Below, one piece after another: positions 54,494-64,000 of a stretch of DNA of 64,000 nt (position 1 is its first letter; every line of letters starts with the position of its first letter). The stretch comes from Pelagophyceae sp. CCMP2097 (Eukaryota > Sar > Pelagophyceae): positions 79,738-143,737 of the forward strand of contig MU657229.1 in NCBI GenBank assembly GCA_026770575.1, given 5' to 3'. The notes below the pieces were generated by a model, which had not been told where the DNA came from, did no database searches, and worked only from the letters and a program-made list of their open reading frames with translations. Both the position numbers and the translations under genes were made by a program.

Positions 54494-56777
54494 ATGCCCA
54501 AGACCTGGGGCGACAGAATCTCCTCCGTCGCCCGGGCGCCGTTCGCGGAGCAGGACCAGCAGGTCTACAACCTAATTTATCCCCAAAACGAGGAGGTCTC
54601 CAGCCCGATTCATACCATGCTCGGCCTCGGCGAGCAGTCGGCCCCGCCGGGCAAGAACGCGTTCACGCCCGACGGCAAGGAGTCGAGGCCGCACACGCGC
54701 AAGCTACTCGAGGTCATGGTGCCGAAACGCGATTCGAGAATCACGCGCAACTCTGTGAAGAGGCAGCACAAGCTCTCGGTGCGCCGGGGCGGGGTCGGGG
54801 TTGCGGAAGCGCCCAACGCCTCTAAACGTCCAGCGTTCCGCCTCTCAAGCCCGCCTTTTCCCGACGCGTTTCCCCTTAGATTGTTGAACTGCGCGCGGAC
54901 GGCACGCGGGAAGAGTACGCCATGCGAATGCGCGAAGTGATGCAGAGGCTCGAGCGCGCCATCGAACTGTGCGTCGCACCCCCGCAACGCCAGGGGCGCC
55001 CCTCGTCTTCAAAAGCGCGGCGAGCAAGGGGCCTCTGTCGTTTCGAGTGAGAAAGGGGCCTCGCTCGTTTCTTCACTCGGCGTTGTAGGGAGGCGCCGAT
55101 CCGCGGCGCGGCCACGCCCATGGGCAAGGACGGCCGGAGCCCGCAGGACTCGCGCGGGTCTCGCCGCGGCCGACGGAGGTCGTTTTCAAAGGCGAAAGAG
55201 CCCGGTGAGGAGCCTGCCCCCCAGAGCGTGTTGTCTCCGAATAGACCACGGGACCCGCTCTCTTAGGCGACGAATACGCTTCCGACGGCGACGACGAGGC
55301 GCACGCGCCGGTGCGGCTGAAGCCTCGCAACACGGTGCACGCGCGCGACCTCCGCGCGATAGACACGTCCTACGTCCACAACTGCGCCAACCCGGCAATC
55401 GTCGTGCGGCAGCACGTGGTCATCGTGAACTTCAACCCGATCCGAGCGATAATCATCTGGGACCGCATGCTGCTCTTAATGCCGCGCGACACTTCGGCGG
55501 ACTTGGTCAACGCGATCGCCTCACAACTTCGCGACATTTCCTCGAGCCACAAGCCGCCGCGCAAGCAGCCGCGCTTGTCGGAAAACGTGCTGTCGGAAAA
55601 CGGCCCTTGCAACGTTCTCAAAGCAGTCTCTGGCGGCCACTGCGCCTTTCTGTCCGACGGCGACGACGTGGACCAAGGGAGCGACGGCGACGGCGCGGTG
55701 GCGTCGGACGGAGAGGCAAAGGTCATGGATGACGCGCCGCCGCCCCCGAGGACTTCTTTGGGCCGCGTCCATTCTATCGTGACGGACTGGACAATTGCTC
55801 CTGACCCGAACGAGCCGCCGACGCCGCCGACGTTCCTCGACGACGCCGATCTCGGCATCTCCGCGGGCATCGTCTCCAACGGCATCCCGGGCATGGACTT
55901 GTTCGAATCCGAGGGAGACGCAGAGGCGACGCCGGAAGACTTCCAACCACAGTTGAACCAGCACCTCAATGTCATGTCTTTGGACCAGCACCTGCGAATG
56001 GCCCTGGACCGCGACCGCCGCGGCACGGCGACGGCGCCAAAGGCCGAGCCGCCGTCCGGGTCGGCTTCGTACAGAGACGAGGGTCGAGGCGACGACGACT
56101 CGGAATCCGACGACGACGTCGCCTTTGAGCTGCGAGGGTTGGAAGCCATTCTTTCGGTGGCGACTTTACGCTTAGAAGCGGAGTACCAGAATCTGTTACC
56201 TCGAGCTCAGACTTCGACGAATTTCCTCCACTCGGCCAGGATGTCTCTCGACCATTTAGAGCGTTTGCGGCAGATCAAAAACGCCACGTCTTTCCAGGAA
56301 ACGCGGGCGCGCGACACTGCAGAAGCGATCACGACGGCGCTGGATGACGACGAGGATATGTGCATGATGCAACTGACCTTGATGCGCAACTCGCCCGAAA
56401 TGTTTGAACACCCCTTGGACCCGGAGTTCGTCATGCAGCACGAGGACGTCGAGCTGTTGCTCGAGTCGTACCTCCAGGCCGCGCAGGCCGTGCAGACGAG
56501 GCTGGAGCTGCTGCGTTTATCCATCGACAACGCTGAAGACTTATTCACCATGAAGTTGGACATTGCGCGGAACCGTCTGATCACCGCAGACACCATCTTC
56601 ACCTTGTTCGGCATGATCATGGCCACTGGGGCTTTAGTTACAGGGTTCTTTGGAATGAACCTGGACCAGAACCGGCGCGACTTCCTCTTCGTCGTCATCA
56701 TCGTCACCGTCCTATGCGTCGTCTCCGCCGCCACCATCTTCATCTTGCTGATTCGCTCCAACACGCTCGTCTTTTAG
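54494..56777 (+). CDS. Mrs2/CorA-type Mg2+ transporter
   Basis: Four exons keep phase: 54494-54778, 54880-54968, 55089-55204 and 55267-56777; 666 aa. The defining motif is FFGMNLDQ (GMN) after the first of two C-terminal transmembrane helices (IFTLFGMIMATGALVTGFF and FLFVVIIVTVLCVVSAATIF). The ion-pore helix precedes it (DDDEDMCMMQLTLMRN, then VELLLESYLQAAQAVQTRLE). The N-terminal regulatory domain starts at RDLRAIDTSYVHNCANPAIV, RQHVVIVNFNPIRAIIIWD. A long acidic insert (~residues 245-370) separates the beta domain from the helices; its length exceeds usual Mrs2 proteins. The first exons encode a polar leader that is not a clear presequence, so the host membrane (plasma, vacuole, mitochondrion or plastid) is uncertain. 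Confidence 0.9.
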
Positions 56778-57371
56778 CCATTGGTGAGGCCCGCCAAGAG
56801 GCGCCGCTGCGTCTGCGTCGCGTCAGCGTCGCTGGCCGGGTGCCGTCGACGCTCCGCTGGCTCGACGGCGGCCGTGGGCGGCGGCCGGCGGCCGTGGTGC
56901 GCGAAAGACGCCCTCTCGGCAAAACCCGAAGTACCCGAAGCACCCGCGCCATCCCCGCGCACCCGAGCCCCGAAACACTCGGGCGTAATCCTTTCGTTCA
57001 ACCCAGAGGACGTGGATCGCTCGAGGGGGGCGCATCCACTCGCGCCCTGCGCCGCCGACGGCGCAGCAACCTTTCAAATCCCCGCTTACCGCCCGGAGAA
57101 GATCTAGGGCCGTTTCCTCGTGAGTTGCTGAATCGCGGGAGAGCGCCGCGTCACCATTTTCTCACGCCGCGGAGCCGGGTTGCTTTCGTGCTTCCTCGCC
57201 GCGCGCGCGAGCCTCCCCTCGAATAGACGCGCCTTTCGCGCGACGCGCATCAACATGGTGAGCCTATAGACGGTTGCAGCTGCGAAAGGGTTTCCCCGGC
57301 GTGGCTCCCCGAATTCGCGAAATGGAAGGGATTCGCCTTTCGTGGCGCTTCTTACGACTGCGCCATGATAG
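56778..57371. other. Intergenic plus unresolved first exon of the Fpg gene
   Basis: About 590 bases. The DNA glycosylase downstream must begin Met-Pro-Glu or similar, and that short exon should lie here or in the ATG(GTGAGC) near 57254, but I could not identify it. Confidence 0.4.
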
Positions 57372-58797
57372 GTCGAGGGCCACTCTGTGCACCGCGTCGC
57401 TTCGGGCCACCGCAAGGCTCTGGTGGGCAAAAAGTTTGCGGCGACGAGTCCAAACGGCCGATTCGCAACGGGCGCGGCTCTCATCGACGGCGCCGTGTTC
57501 CAGTCGATTGAAGCGCACGGCAAGAACCTCTTTGCGTTCTTCGACGCCAAGGGCGTGGAGCATGTTGTTCACGTGCATTTCGGCATGGCCGGAAACTGGG
57601 CCGTCCGTATACCGCGTCCACGTCGGAAGACCCTGAAACGCCAGAGGCATCCGTGCCACGCTCGCGAGTGCCATATGTGCCAACGCCATCATGTAGGTCT
57701 TCGACACGAAAAAGGAGCCGGAGCCGCCGACGACGGCGACGACGAGGCTGCGGCTGCAGGCGGGCACGGTGGTGGCGCATTTATCGGCCATGACGGTAGA
57801 CCACGGCAATCGCGTCAACCTCTACGACCGAAAGCGCTCCAAGCTCGGCGAGGACCCTCTTCGAGACGACGCCGACTCGGTGAAGCTGTGGCAGCGCGTG
57901 TCGGTTTCGAAGAAGAGCATCGGAGCCCTAATTATGGACCAGTCGTACTTTTGCGGCCCTGGCAACATCTACCGCGCCGAGATCCTCTTCAAAGCGGGTG
58001 TCCATCCGGACCAGCCTGGGTTGACGCTGTCAAAGGCGCAGTTCGATTTGGTCTGGCTGCATACTGTCTCTTTACTGAAAAGAGGCTACGCGACGGGTTC
58101 CATCCTCACCGTCGACGACGCGGAAAAGGCATCTCTGAAGCGGCCCGACCTCCGTCGCTACATTTACAACCAGGCCAAGTGCCCTAGATGCGAGACTCGA
58201 ATCGTGTCGTGGCAGATCAACGCTCGCACGGCCTACGCCTGCCCGAATTGTCAGCCTTTACACAAAGCCGACGCAGCGGCCGCAAAGGCCGTGAAGACCG
58301 TCAAGGCCGTCGAGAAGAAGCCCTCGGAACCTTTCTTGTCGCACTGCGCGAGAGAGTCTACTGCGGAGCGTTTGCAGCAGGGCGCGGCCAAGCTCACCGT
58401 CGCCGAGCTGCGCGCAGAGCTGAAGCGGCGCGGCGAAGCCACGACGGGCTTAAAGGCCGTCCTCGCCTTAAGACTCGACGCGCTCGACGCCGCCGCAGCG
58501 TACCTCGACGAACTAGACGCCGCCGACGCGCTGCTCAACGCCGCCGACGCGCCGCCCGACGTCGATGCGCCGCAGACACTCAAGGCGCCGCTCACGCTCG
58601 GCGCGCCGCCGCAGACGCTCGAGGCGCCGCTTTTCACGTCGGCGCTCGACGCGGCGCGCGAGAAGGTTTCCGCGGCCGAGTCGCGCGCCGTGGAGCACGT
58701 GGCGGACCTGCACCCGGCCCAGGCCAAGCGCGCGCGCGAGCACCTGACGCCGCCGCCGAAGCGCAAGCGGCGCTCGTCCGCCGACGCAGCCATGTAG
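57372..58797 (+). CDS. Fpg/Nei-family DNA glycosylase with a SAP-like C-terminus (5' exon missing)
   Basis: Two exons are firm: 57372-57602 and 57697-58797, in phase. Exon 2 opens VEGHSVHRVASGHRKALVGK, continuing the Fpg N-terminus; HGKNLFAFF and HVHFGMAGNW are the beta-domain DNA contacts. Exon 3 has the helix-two-turn-helix GPGNIYRAEILFKAGVHP and the zinc finger CPRCETRIVSWQ...CPNC. Residues after ~230 include LTVAELRAELKRRGEATTGL, a SAP-like DNA-binding motif, then a low-complexity DAPxxL repeat and a basic tail (PKRKRR, possible NLS). The enzyme excises oxidised purines or pyrimidines using an N-terminal Pro. The first codons, including that Pro, are in an exon I could not locate. Confidence 0.88.
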
Positions 58798-59473
58798 CGC
58801 CACACCTTTCGAGCCGGATTTCTCGTAACCTGCTCCCTTTGCTGAAGGCGACTCGTGAGGAACGCGGCACTGCCGCCGCCAACCTTCCGGCGCGGCGGAC
58901 GAGAGCCGAGTCGCCGTATGGGCTCGAGAGCCGAGTCGCCGTATGGGATCCCACCAGCCCACTTTGGATCGGTGGAATCCCATACGGCCCATGAGATCCC
59001 CCCTGGTGCCTGGGATCCCATACGGCACCGTTCCCATGGGTTGGCTGAATGATCAAATTACCACGCGGCGACTCGGGACGAGAGAGGCTTCAAGAGGCCC
59101 GCACGGGACCGAATCGACTCGTATGAGGACCCGTTCGCTGGAAACGTTGGCATCCATCTCAACTTGAACCTTGCAGGATCCACTCCGCCAGTTTCCCGAG
59201 TAGGGACCCAGAGGCATTATACGAGGGTGTTCATACAGCACGATCCACCCACGATTGAAACGGGTGTCGGCAAGTATAGACACCAAAAAACGGGAGTCGC
59301 TCGCGACCGATGCTGGCACCATGCTCGCGGCCGCGACGCGGGTACCAGAGCCGGCGGGGCCTTCCCCCTGGATTTACGCCACTCGAACCACCCGTGCGAG
59401 ACGCATCCAGCCTCGACTCACCTCGGCGCATCCAGCCTCGACTCAACTCGGCGGCTCAGAGCATGCACACCAT
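58798..59473. other. Intergenic, small direct repeats
   Basis: About 675 bases. It contains two copies of CGAGAGCCGAGTCGCCGTAT at 58899-58945, and GGGATCCCA/CCCATACGGC variants to 59030. Two AGCCTCGACTCACCTCGGCG-like copies lie near 59407-59455. No gene recognised. Confidence 0.5.
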
Positions 59474-60397
59474 TTAGGATGCGACGTGCCAGAGCTTCGC
59501 CGTCGTGTCGTGGCTCGCCGTCACGATGCGCTTGCCGTCGGGCGAGAACGCGCAGCTCGCGACTTCGTCTATGTGCCCCTCGAGCGTCGTCAGCAGCGCG
59601 CCCGTCTTGACTTCCCAGACCCGCGCCGTCGTGTCGTGGCTCGCCGTCACGATGCGCTTGCCGTCGGGCGAGAACGCGTGACGTAGTGCGTGTTCCCCTC
59701 GAGCGTCGTCAGTGGCGCGCCCGTCATGGCGTCCCAGAGCCGCGCCGTCTCGTCAACGCTCGCCGTCGCGATGCGCTTGCTGTCGGGCGAGAACGCGCAG
59801 CACGTGACGATGTTGGTGTGCCTCTCGAGCGTCTTCAGCAGCGCGCCCGTCTCGACGTCCCAGACCCGCGCCGTCTCGTCGAAGCTCGCCGTCGCGATGC
59901 GCTTGCCGTCGGGCGAGAAGGCGCAGCTCAAGACGATGCCGGTGTGCCCCTCGAGCTTGAGGAGCAGCGCGCCCGTCTCGGCGTCCCAGATGCACGCCTT
60001 GCCGTAGCTCGCCGTCACGACGCGCGTGCCGTCGGGCGAGAACACGCAGCTCATGACTTCGTCGGTGTGCCCCTCGAGCGTCTTATGCAGCGCGCCCGTC
60101 TCGGCGTCCCAGATCATCGCCGTCTTGTCGTGGCTCGACGTCACGACGCGCGTGCCGTCGGGCGAGAACGCGCAGCTCTGGACCTCGCAGGTGTGACCTT
60201 TGAAGATAGCCGTGCCCTTTAAAATTCGGCCCTTCCACTGGCACCGGTCCTCCAAGACGAGTCTGCGCACGGCCGGCGCCACGGCGCCGCCAGCCGGAGG
60301 ATGAGCGCGAGGACTCGCTCAGTTCGAGCACGTCGAGGACCGGCGCGCGCTCGACGGCGCGGCGCGCCTCGACAGCCCGCGGGGCCTCGTCGTCCAT
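59474..60397 (-). CDS. WD40-repeat protein with a frameshift in repeat 5
   Basis: Starting from MDDEAPRAVEARRAVERAP (ATG about 60397), a probable short intron leads to LVLEDRCQWKGRILKGTAIF and six WD40 repeats with GHT..V.SCAFSPDG and DAETGAL. At 59676-59684 the frame slips: the expected YV-x-SCAFSPDG reads YVTRSRPTASAS and stops. In another frame AFSPDGKRIVTASHDTTARV continues at once, followed by a complete last repeat ending LWHVAS and TAA at 59474. Comparison with sister repeats implies loss of 7 bases (an AGCTGCG block). It is a paralogue of the gene at 18243-19202. Function unknown. Confidence 0.65.
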
Positions 60398-60761
60398 CGT
60401 CACCCAGCCGCGAGCTACAGCATGGGCCTCGAAGCCCGTTCGGCAGGAAGCACACGACGACCCGAGGCCTCGTCAGGCTCGGAGCGCTCGACGCGTCGAG
60501 CGAGCCGTGATCGTACTCAATGTCTTCGAGAAAATGTAACGGGTAGTCGTTTTCGTTCGGCTATTTTCGAGTTTGCAACATCAAAGCGCTCTTCCCCTTC
60601 CCTCCGTTTCCTTTTGCGAATGCCCACGCTGCTTGCTATAGGAATTCCTAGTCGGTAAATAGAAACATCAAAGCATCTTGAAAATACGGTAATAATGACC
60701 TTTTGAGTTCTCCAAGTTTGGAACAGCAGCGCTTGTTCCGGCCGGGCAGAGGTCTCGGGTG
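60398..60761. other. Divergent intergenic region
   Basis: About 360 bases between the WD40 gene (minus) and the GTPase gene (plus). AT-richer than its neighbours (60530-60730), consistent with a promoter. No gene seen. Confidence 0.45.
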
Positions 60762-62924
60762 ATGTTGGCCCTTCTCCTCGGCGGCGCGGCGAAGCCGGCG
60801 CCGGCCGAGTCGGAATCCGCTGCAAACGATGCGCGCGCCGTTCCAGGCTGCGCTCGGGCGGACGCCGAGGCGGCGCGCGCGCGGGCGGCGCGCAGGAAAA
60901 AGAAGGCGATGAAGAAGGCGATGAAGAAAGGCTGGTCCGGCGTCAAGAAGACATTGAAGCAGGGCTGGACCCTCGCAGAGGCGGCGCTCGAGGCCGCCGC
61001 CGCAAACGACGACGAGCAAGACGACGCGCCGAGCGACGACGACACGGTCGCGACGGTGACGGTCCAAGGCGACCGGCCCCCGGCGACGCCGTTGAGGGCG
61101 ATTCCGCGGTGGGTCAAAACGCCGTCGTCGGGAAGACCGCAGGCGGGGCCGGCCGACGCCGCGCCGGCGGCTGACGGCGGCGGCGGCAGCAGCGACACCA
61201 GCAGCGACACCAGCGCCAGCGGCGGCGGCGGTGGCGGCAGCAGCGGCAGCGGCAGCGACGCTCGCATCGAGGCGCCTGTCGAGTCTGGCGCGGGCGTCAT
61301 GCCGTGGCTGGGCCTGGGCCGTTTGGGCCTCGAGGTCAAGCCAGAGGGCCAGGCCGTCTTCTCCGCGACAAAAGGCGCCGTCCACGTCGTCGTCGCCATG
61401 GGCGAGCTCCGATGCGGCAAGAGCACGCTGCTGAACGCGCTGATCAAACGTGCAAGCGGCGGCGCGCCGGAATTTAAAGTCTCCTCTGCGGCAAAGTCGT
61501 GCACCACCGGAGTCGACGTGACGGGCGTCCTCACTGTCGGCCTGAAGCACGCCGTCGTCTTCGCCGACATGGAGGGCCAGCGCGACCGCGGCCTCTCGCG
61601 CGACGTCCAGTTGGCGACGCCGCTTTTATTAGTGGCTTCTGCGGTTTTACTTGTAGTGCCGTGCACCACAGGCCCTTCAAAGGTAAACATCCTCGACGCT
61701 TTAGCAGTCGCCATGGCCGCCGCGATGCTCGTCTCGGAGCGTCGCGACCGCCGAGGCATCTTCGGCACGCTGCACGTCGTGCTCCGCGGCTGCGGCAATT
61801 CGGAGAAAGATTGCTTAGACATAATATTCGGTGTCGAAAACGCTTCAACGGCCGAGACGGACGACGAGGCGGTGGCGGTGGAGCAGCGCAACGGCGTCCG
61901 GGCTGCGGTTGCGGTGGCGTTTTCGGGCGAGGCGCGCGTTTGGTGCCTCCCCTCAGTCGCTGACGACGAAATCGAATCCGACGCGAAATACTCTAAAAAG
62001 GTCACAGAGGTGCACGATGCTTTATGCTTGCAGTTCGCAGAGCGGCCCCGGAAGCTCTTCGCGTCGGACGTGCCGCTGACGGGCTGCGTGATCGCGGCCA
62101 TGCTGCCGCAGGTCAAACGCGCTTTGGAGCGGCACGGCGCTTCGGCGGCGATCGACCCGCCTTGCGTCGTCGACGCAATCGCGCAGGGCGAGTGCGCGCG
62201 CTTCCAGCTCGAGGTGCTCCGCGACGCGGAAGCGGCGTTTGAAGCTTTTGATCGCAAGCTCCCCATTTTGGAACCCGAGGCATCCGACCTCGCAGCGCAC
62301 CTGCAAAGGTCCGTGGCGGCGCCGCTCCTCTGCAAGCTCGAGGCACTTTTGGAGCTCTGGCAGATCTCTTCGCCGCAAAGCGCCGAGAATGCGCGGCGTT
62401 CGTGCTCGACCATGTTCGACTTCCACGCAAAGGCGCTCTGCCACAAAAACCAAGCCCTGCTCGCGACCAGGGCCGCCGCCGAGGCCACCACCCGCGCGGA
62501 CTTTGCCGCCGAGCGCCGCCTCGCCGAGGCGCGCGCAGCGGCCGCCGTTGAGGTGGAGAAGGAACGCCGCGACCACGCCGCAATCGTCGCTGCCGCAAAC
62601 GTCGCCGCCGCAAACGCGGCAGCCGCAAACGCGGCCGCAGACCGCGCGCGGCGGGCCACACCGGTGCGCGTCGTCTACGAATCGCAGTCGCATTCGTACG
62701 GCGACGGGCACGCCTTTCGCGTCGTCACGCCCGCCGGTCCCACGCCGAATTCGCGGTCCTACGCCACGCCGACGACGTCGTACTCGACGCCGTCGCGGTC
62801 GTACGGCGGGTCGCCCATGGGCGCCGTGCTGAAGCAGGACGGGACGCAGGACCGGCGCTACACGGCCCCGCGGCACGTCACGCAGAGCGGTGCGCCGGAC
62901 AGACGCTACCGAGAGAACCGCTGA
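60762..62924 (+). CDS. Dynamin-superfamily GTPase, GBP/atlastin-like
   Basis: ATG at 60762, 720 aa, one exon. After a basic helix (RRKKKAMKKAMKKGWSG) and a Gly/Ser/Asp linker comes the large GTPase domain: G1 MGELRCGKSTLLNAL, G2 TTGVDV, G3 FADMEGQRDRG (the DxEG form used by GBP, atlastin and Sey1 rather than DxxG of small GTPases) and a LHVVLRG strand where these families have their R-D G4. A helical middle domain follows, then an Ala/Glu coiled coil, and a Tyr/Ser/Arg-rich tail (PTTSYSTPSRSYGG). No transmembrane hairpin is visible, which argues against a true atlastin and for a soluble GBP-like protein. The likely role is membrane remodelling or defence; unproven. Confidence 0.72.
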   Translation: MLALLLGGAAKPAPAESESAANDARAVPGCARADAEAARARAARRKKKAMKKAMKKGWSGVKKTLKQGWTLAEAALEAAAANDDEQDDAPSDDDTVATVTVQGDRPPATPLRAIPRWVKTPSSGRPQAGPADAAPAADGGGGSSDTSSDTSASGGGGGGSSGSGSDARIEAPVESGAGVMPWLGLGRLGLEVKPEGQAVFSATKGAVHVVVAMGELRCGKSTLLNALIKRASGGAPEFKVSSAAKSCTTGVDVTGVLTVGLKHAVVFADMEGQRDRGLSRDVQLATPLLLVASAVLLVVPCTTGPSKVNILDALAVAMAAAMLVSERRDRRGIFGTLHVVLRGCGNSEKDCLDIIFGVENASTAETDDEAVAVEQRNGVRAAVAVAFSGEARVWCLPSVADDEIESDAKYSKKVTEVHDALCLQFAERPRKLFASDVPLTGCVIAAMLPQVKRALERHGASAAIDPPCVVDAIAQGECARFQLEVLRDAEAAFEAFDRKLPILEPEASDLAAHLQRSVAAPLLCKLEALLELWQISSPQSAENARRSCSTMFDFHAKALCHKNQALLATRAAAEATTRADFAAERRLAEARAAAAVEVEKERRDHAAIVAAANVAAANAAAANAAADRARRATPVRVVYESQSHSYGDGHAFRVVTPAGPTPNSRSYATPTTSYSTPSRSYGGSPMGAVLKQDGTQDRRYTAPRHVTQSGAPDRRYRENR

Positions 62925-63502
62925 CCAACGACTGCGAGAGGGACGGCCGCCTCCTCTCCGAAAACCGACCCGCCATCGAGCGCCCACGACCGCCTCGCAC
63001 GCACCCCGCGGTCGGACGACCCTTTTTTGTTGCCCCCTCGCCCGGCCACGCCCCTTGCCGGCCCGTCAACCGGCCACGCCCCTCGCCGGCCCGCAGCAAG
63101 CTGGTGCGGCCCAGGTCGCCATGTGTCGCACCGGTGCGATATATAAAGCCCGCCCGCTTTGGAATGCGCCGCCGTGGCTGGGGCGTGGGCTTGGAGTGGG
63201 CTATTGAGACGAGCGAAACGAACAGCCTGGCTCGTCTACAGCAGACTCGGATGGACGTGCATGGGTCGAAGTCGCATGCCGAGGATGTGGCGCAGCCCCC
63301 CCCTCGCATCAGTAGTCCTTTCGAAGCTCTTTGAGAAAGGCGAAAATGGATTGCCCCTTCTCGGAATGGGGGCCCTCCTTGTATCGGAAGACCCTTCTCG
63401 GAATGTGCGTCAGCGGACTTGGTATCAGGAATTCGCGGCAGCCACCCCCCGGTAGCGCCGTCGGCAACAACCCGCAACACCGCAACCTCCCGCAAGCAAA
63501 CG
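62925..63502. other. Intergenic, no gene seen
   Basis: About 580 bases. Two near-identical GGCCACGCCCC(T)-GCCGGCCCG copies lie at 63047-63100. Open frames are short and Arg/Pro-rich. Confidence 0.45.
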
Positions 63503-64000
63503 ATGCGCGGCCACGTGCGCTTCGGGCTGCGGCCGTGCCTCGTGGCGACGGCCTGCGCTGTCTTCCTCCTCGGCGCGATTCGCTACCACGGCGCCGCGCC
63601 GCCCGACGCAAGTGCGCGGCGCTTCCTCAAGGGCAAGCCCGACGCCGCGGGCAAGTCAGACGCCGCAAAAGGCCACAAGGGCCCCGCCGCCGACTCCATG
63701 GCACCCGAGGCGCCGAGACGGCTCAACAATACGACCCACAACGCCACACACGAAGAGAGAGACGAAGGCGAGGATACGGGCGAGGAGACCGACTCGGGGG
63801 ATACCGGAGAATATAAAAATACTACGACTGCCGCACCGACGGCCAAATCGACGGCAATCCAGGAGCCAGCGCCGACTGCCGTGCCAGTACCAGCTCCGAC
63901 GACGGTGCCAACGGCCGCACCGAACAACGCGACCAACAACGCCACAAACGAAGAGAAAGACGAAGGCGAGGATACCGGAGAGGAGACCGACTCGGAAGAG
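63503..64000 (+). CDS. Secreted or type II membrane protein with acidic repeats, 3' truncated by the window
   Basis: ATG at 63503 starts a frame still open at the window end (166 codons). MRGHVRFGLRPCLVATACAV plus FLLGAIRY is a basic-then-hydrophobic signal anchor. The following region is Lys/Ala/Asp-rich, then NNTTHNATHEERDEGEDTGE, a Thr/Pro/Ala segment, and a second copy NNATNNATNEEKDEGEDTGE. Each copy has two N-glycosylation sites and is followed by ETDS. This layout, a stalk of glycosylated, acidic repeats after an anchor, is common in Golgi glycosyltransferases and cell-surface proteins; the catalytic part, if any, lies beyond 64000. Confidence 0.6.
   Translation, partial: MRGHVRFGLRPCLVATACAVFLLGAIRYHGAAPPDASARRFLKGKPDAAGKSDAAKGHKGPAADSMAPEAPRRLNNTTHNATHEERDEGEDTGEETDSGDTGEYKNTTTAAPTAKSTAIQEPAPTAVPVPAPTTVPTAAPNNATNNATNEEKDEGEDTGEETDSEE

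Noticed and set aside
60668..62659. 663-aa minus-strand frame
   Set aside because: Antisense to the GBP-like GTPase, whose G motifs fix the true strand.

Overview
This is a gene-dense, very GC-rich window of eukaryotic nuclear DNA. The coding strand is broken by many short GT-AG introns (about 42-200 nt), start codons are ATG, and proteins carry eukaryotic signal, transit and Golgi-type anchors. A predicted thylakoid-lumen PsbP-like protein (signal peptide followed by a twin-arginine stretch), together with the mix of mitochondrial, plastid and Golgi genes, points to a photosynthetic stramenopile; a pelagophyte such as Aureococcus would fit, but that is inference. A run of about 100 N marks a draft-assembly gap. 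Exon models were built by reading splice sites by eye and checking phase, so internal boundaries are proposals.

Layout. 0-10 kb: a hypothetical protein (+), a golgin-like coiled-coil protein (-), a small six-exon coiled-coil protein (-), a CYTH-domain triphosphatase (+), a DUF6817 protein (-) and a CCCH-like zinc-finger gene (-). 10-20 kb: a PC-esterase-type protein (-), a 397-bp hAT-like MITE, a secreted cupredoxin-type copper protein (-), a satellite-like GC repeat with the assembly gap, organellar MnmE (-), a WD40 gene interrupted by a nonsense codon (-) and a PsbP-like protein (+). 21-30.5 kb: PUS10 (-) and two adjacent reading frames that look like one ~2,360-residue protein split by a 75-bp tandem duplication carrying a stop codon.

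30.9-36.8 kb: four consecutive genes with glycan-modification signatures: a glycosyltransferase-like protein, an FkbM methyltransferase, a DUF579/glucuronoxylan 4-O-methyltransferase-like protein and a membrane-anchored 2-oxoglutarate oxygenase. 37-40 kb: a BolA-like protein and an EF-hand LETM1 protein. 41.3-49 kb: the centrepiece, one gene encoding a soluble-adenylyl-cyclase-type cyclase (both catalytic halves and the NTPase module) fused to a PH domain, a C2-like domain and a complete class I cyclic-nucleotide phosphodiesterase. Synthesis and breakdown of cAMP would be in one ~2,320-residue polypeptide.

49.4-64 kb: a PPR-like organelle protein, two uncharacterised proteins (one a ten-exon multi-pass membrane protein), an Mrs2/CorA Mg2+ transporter, an Fpg-type DNA glycosylase with a SAP-like tail, a second WD40 gene with a frameshift, a GBP/atlastin-like GTPase and the 5' part of a secreted or type II membrane protein with acidic repeats. 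Genes lie on both strands with tail-to-tail gaps as small as about 50 bp. There is no sign of operons, CRISPR arrays or viral insertion.
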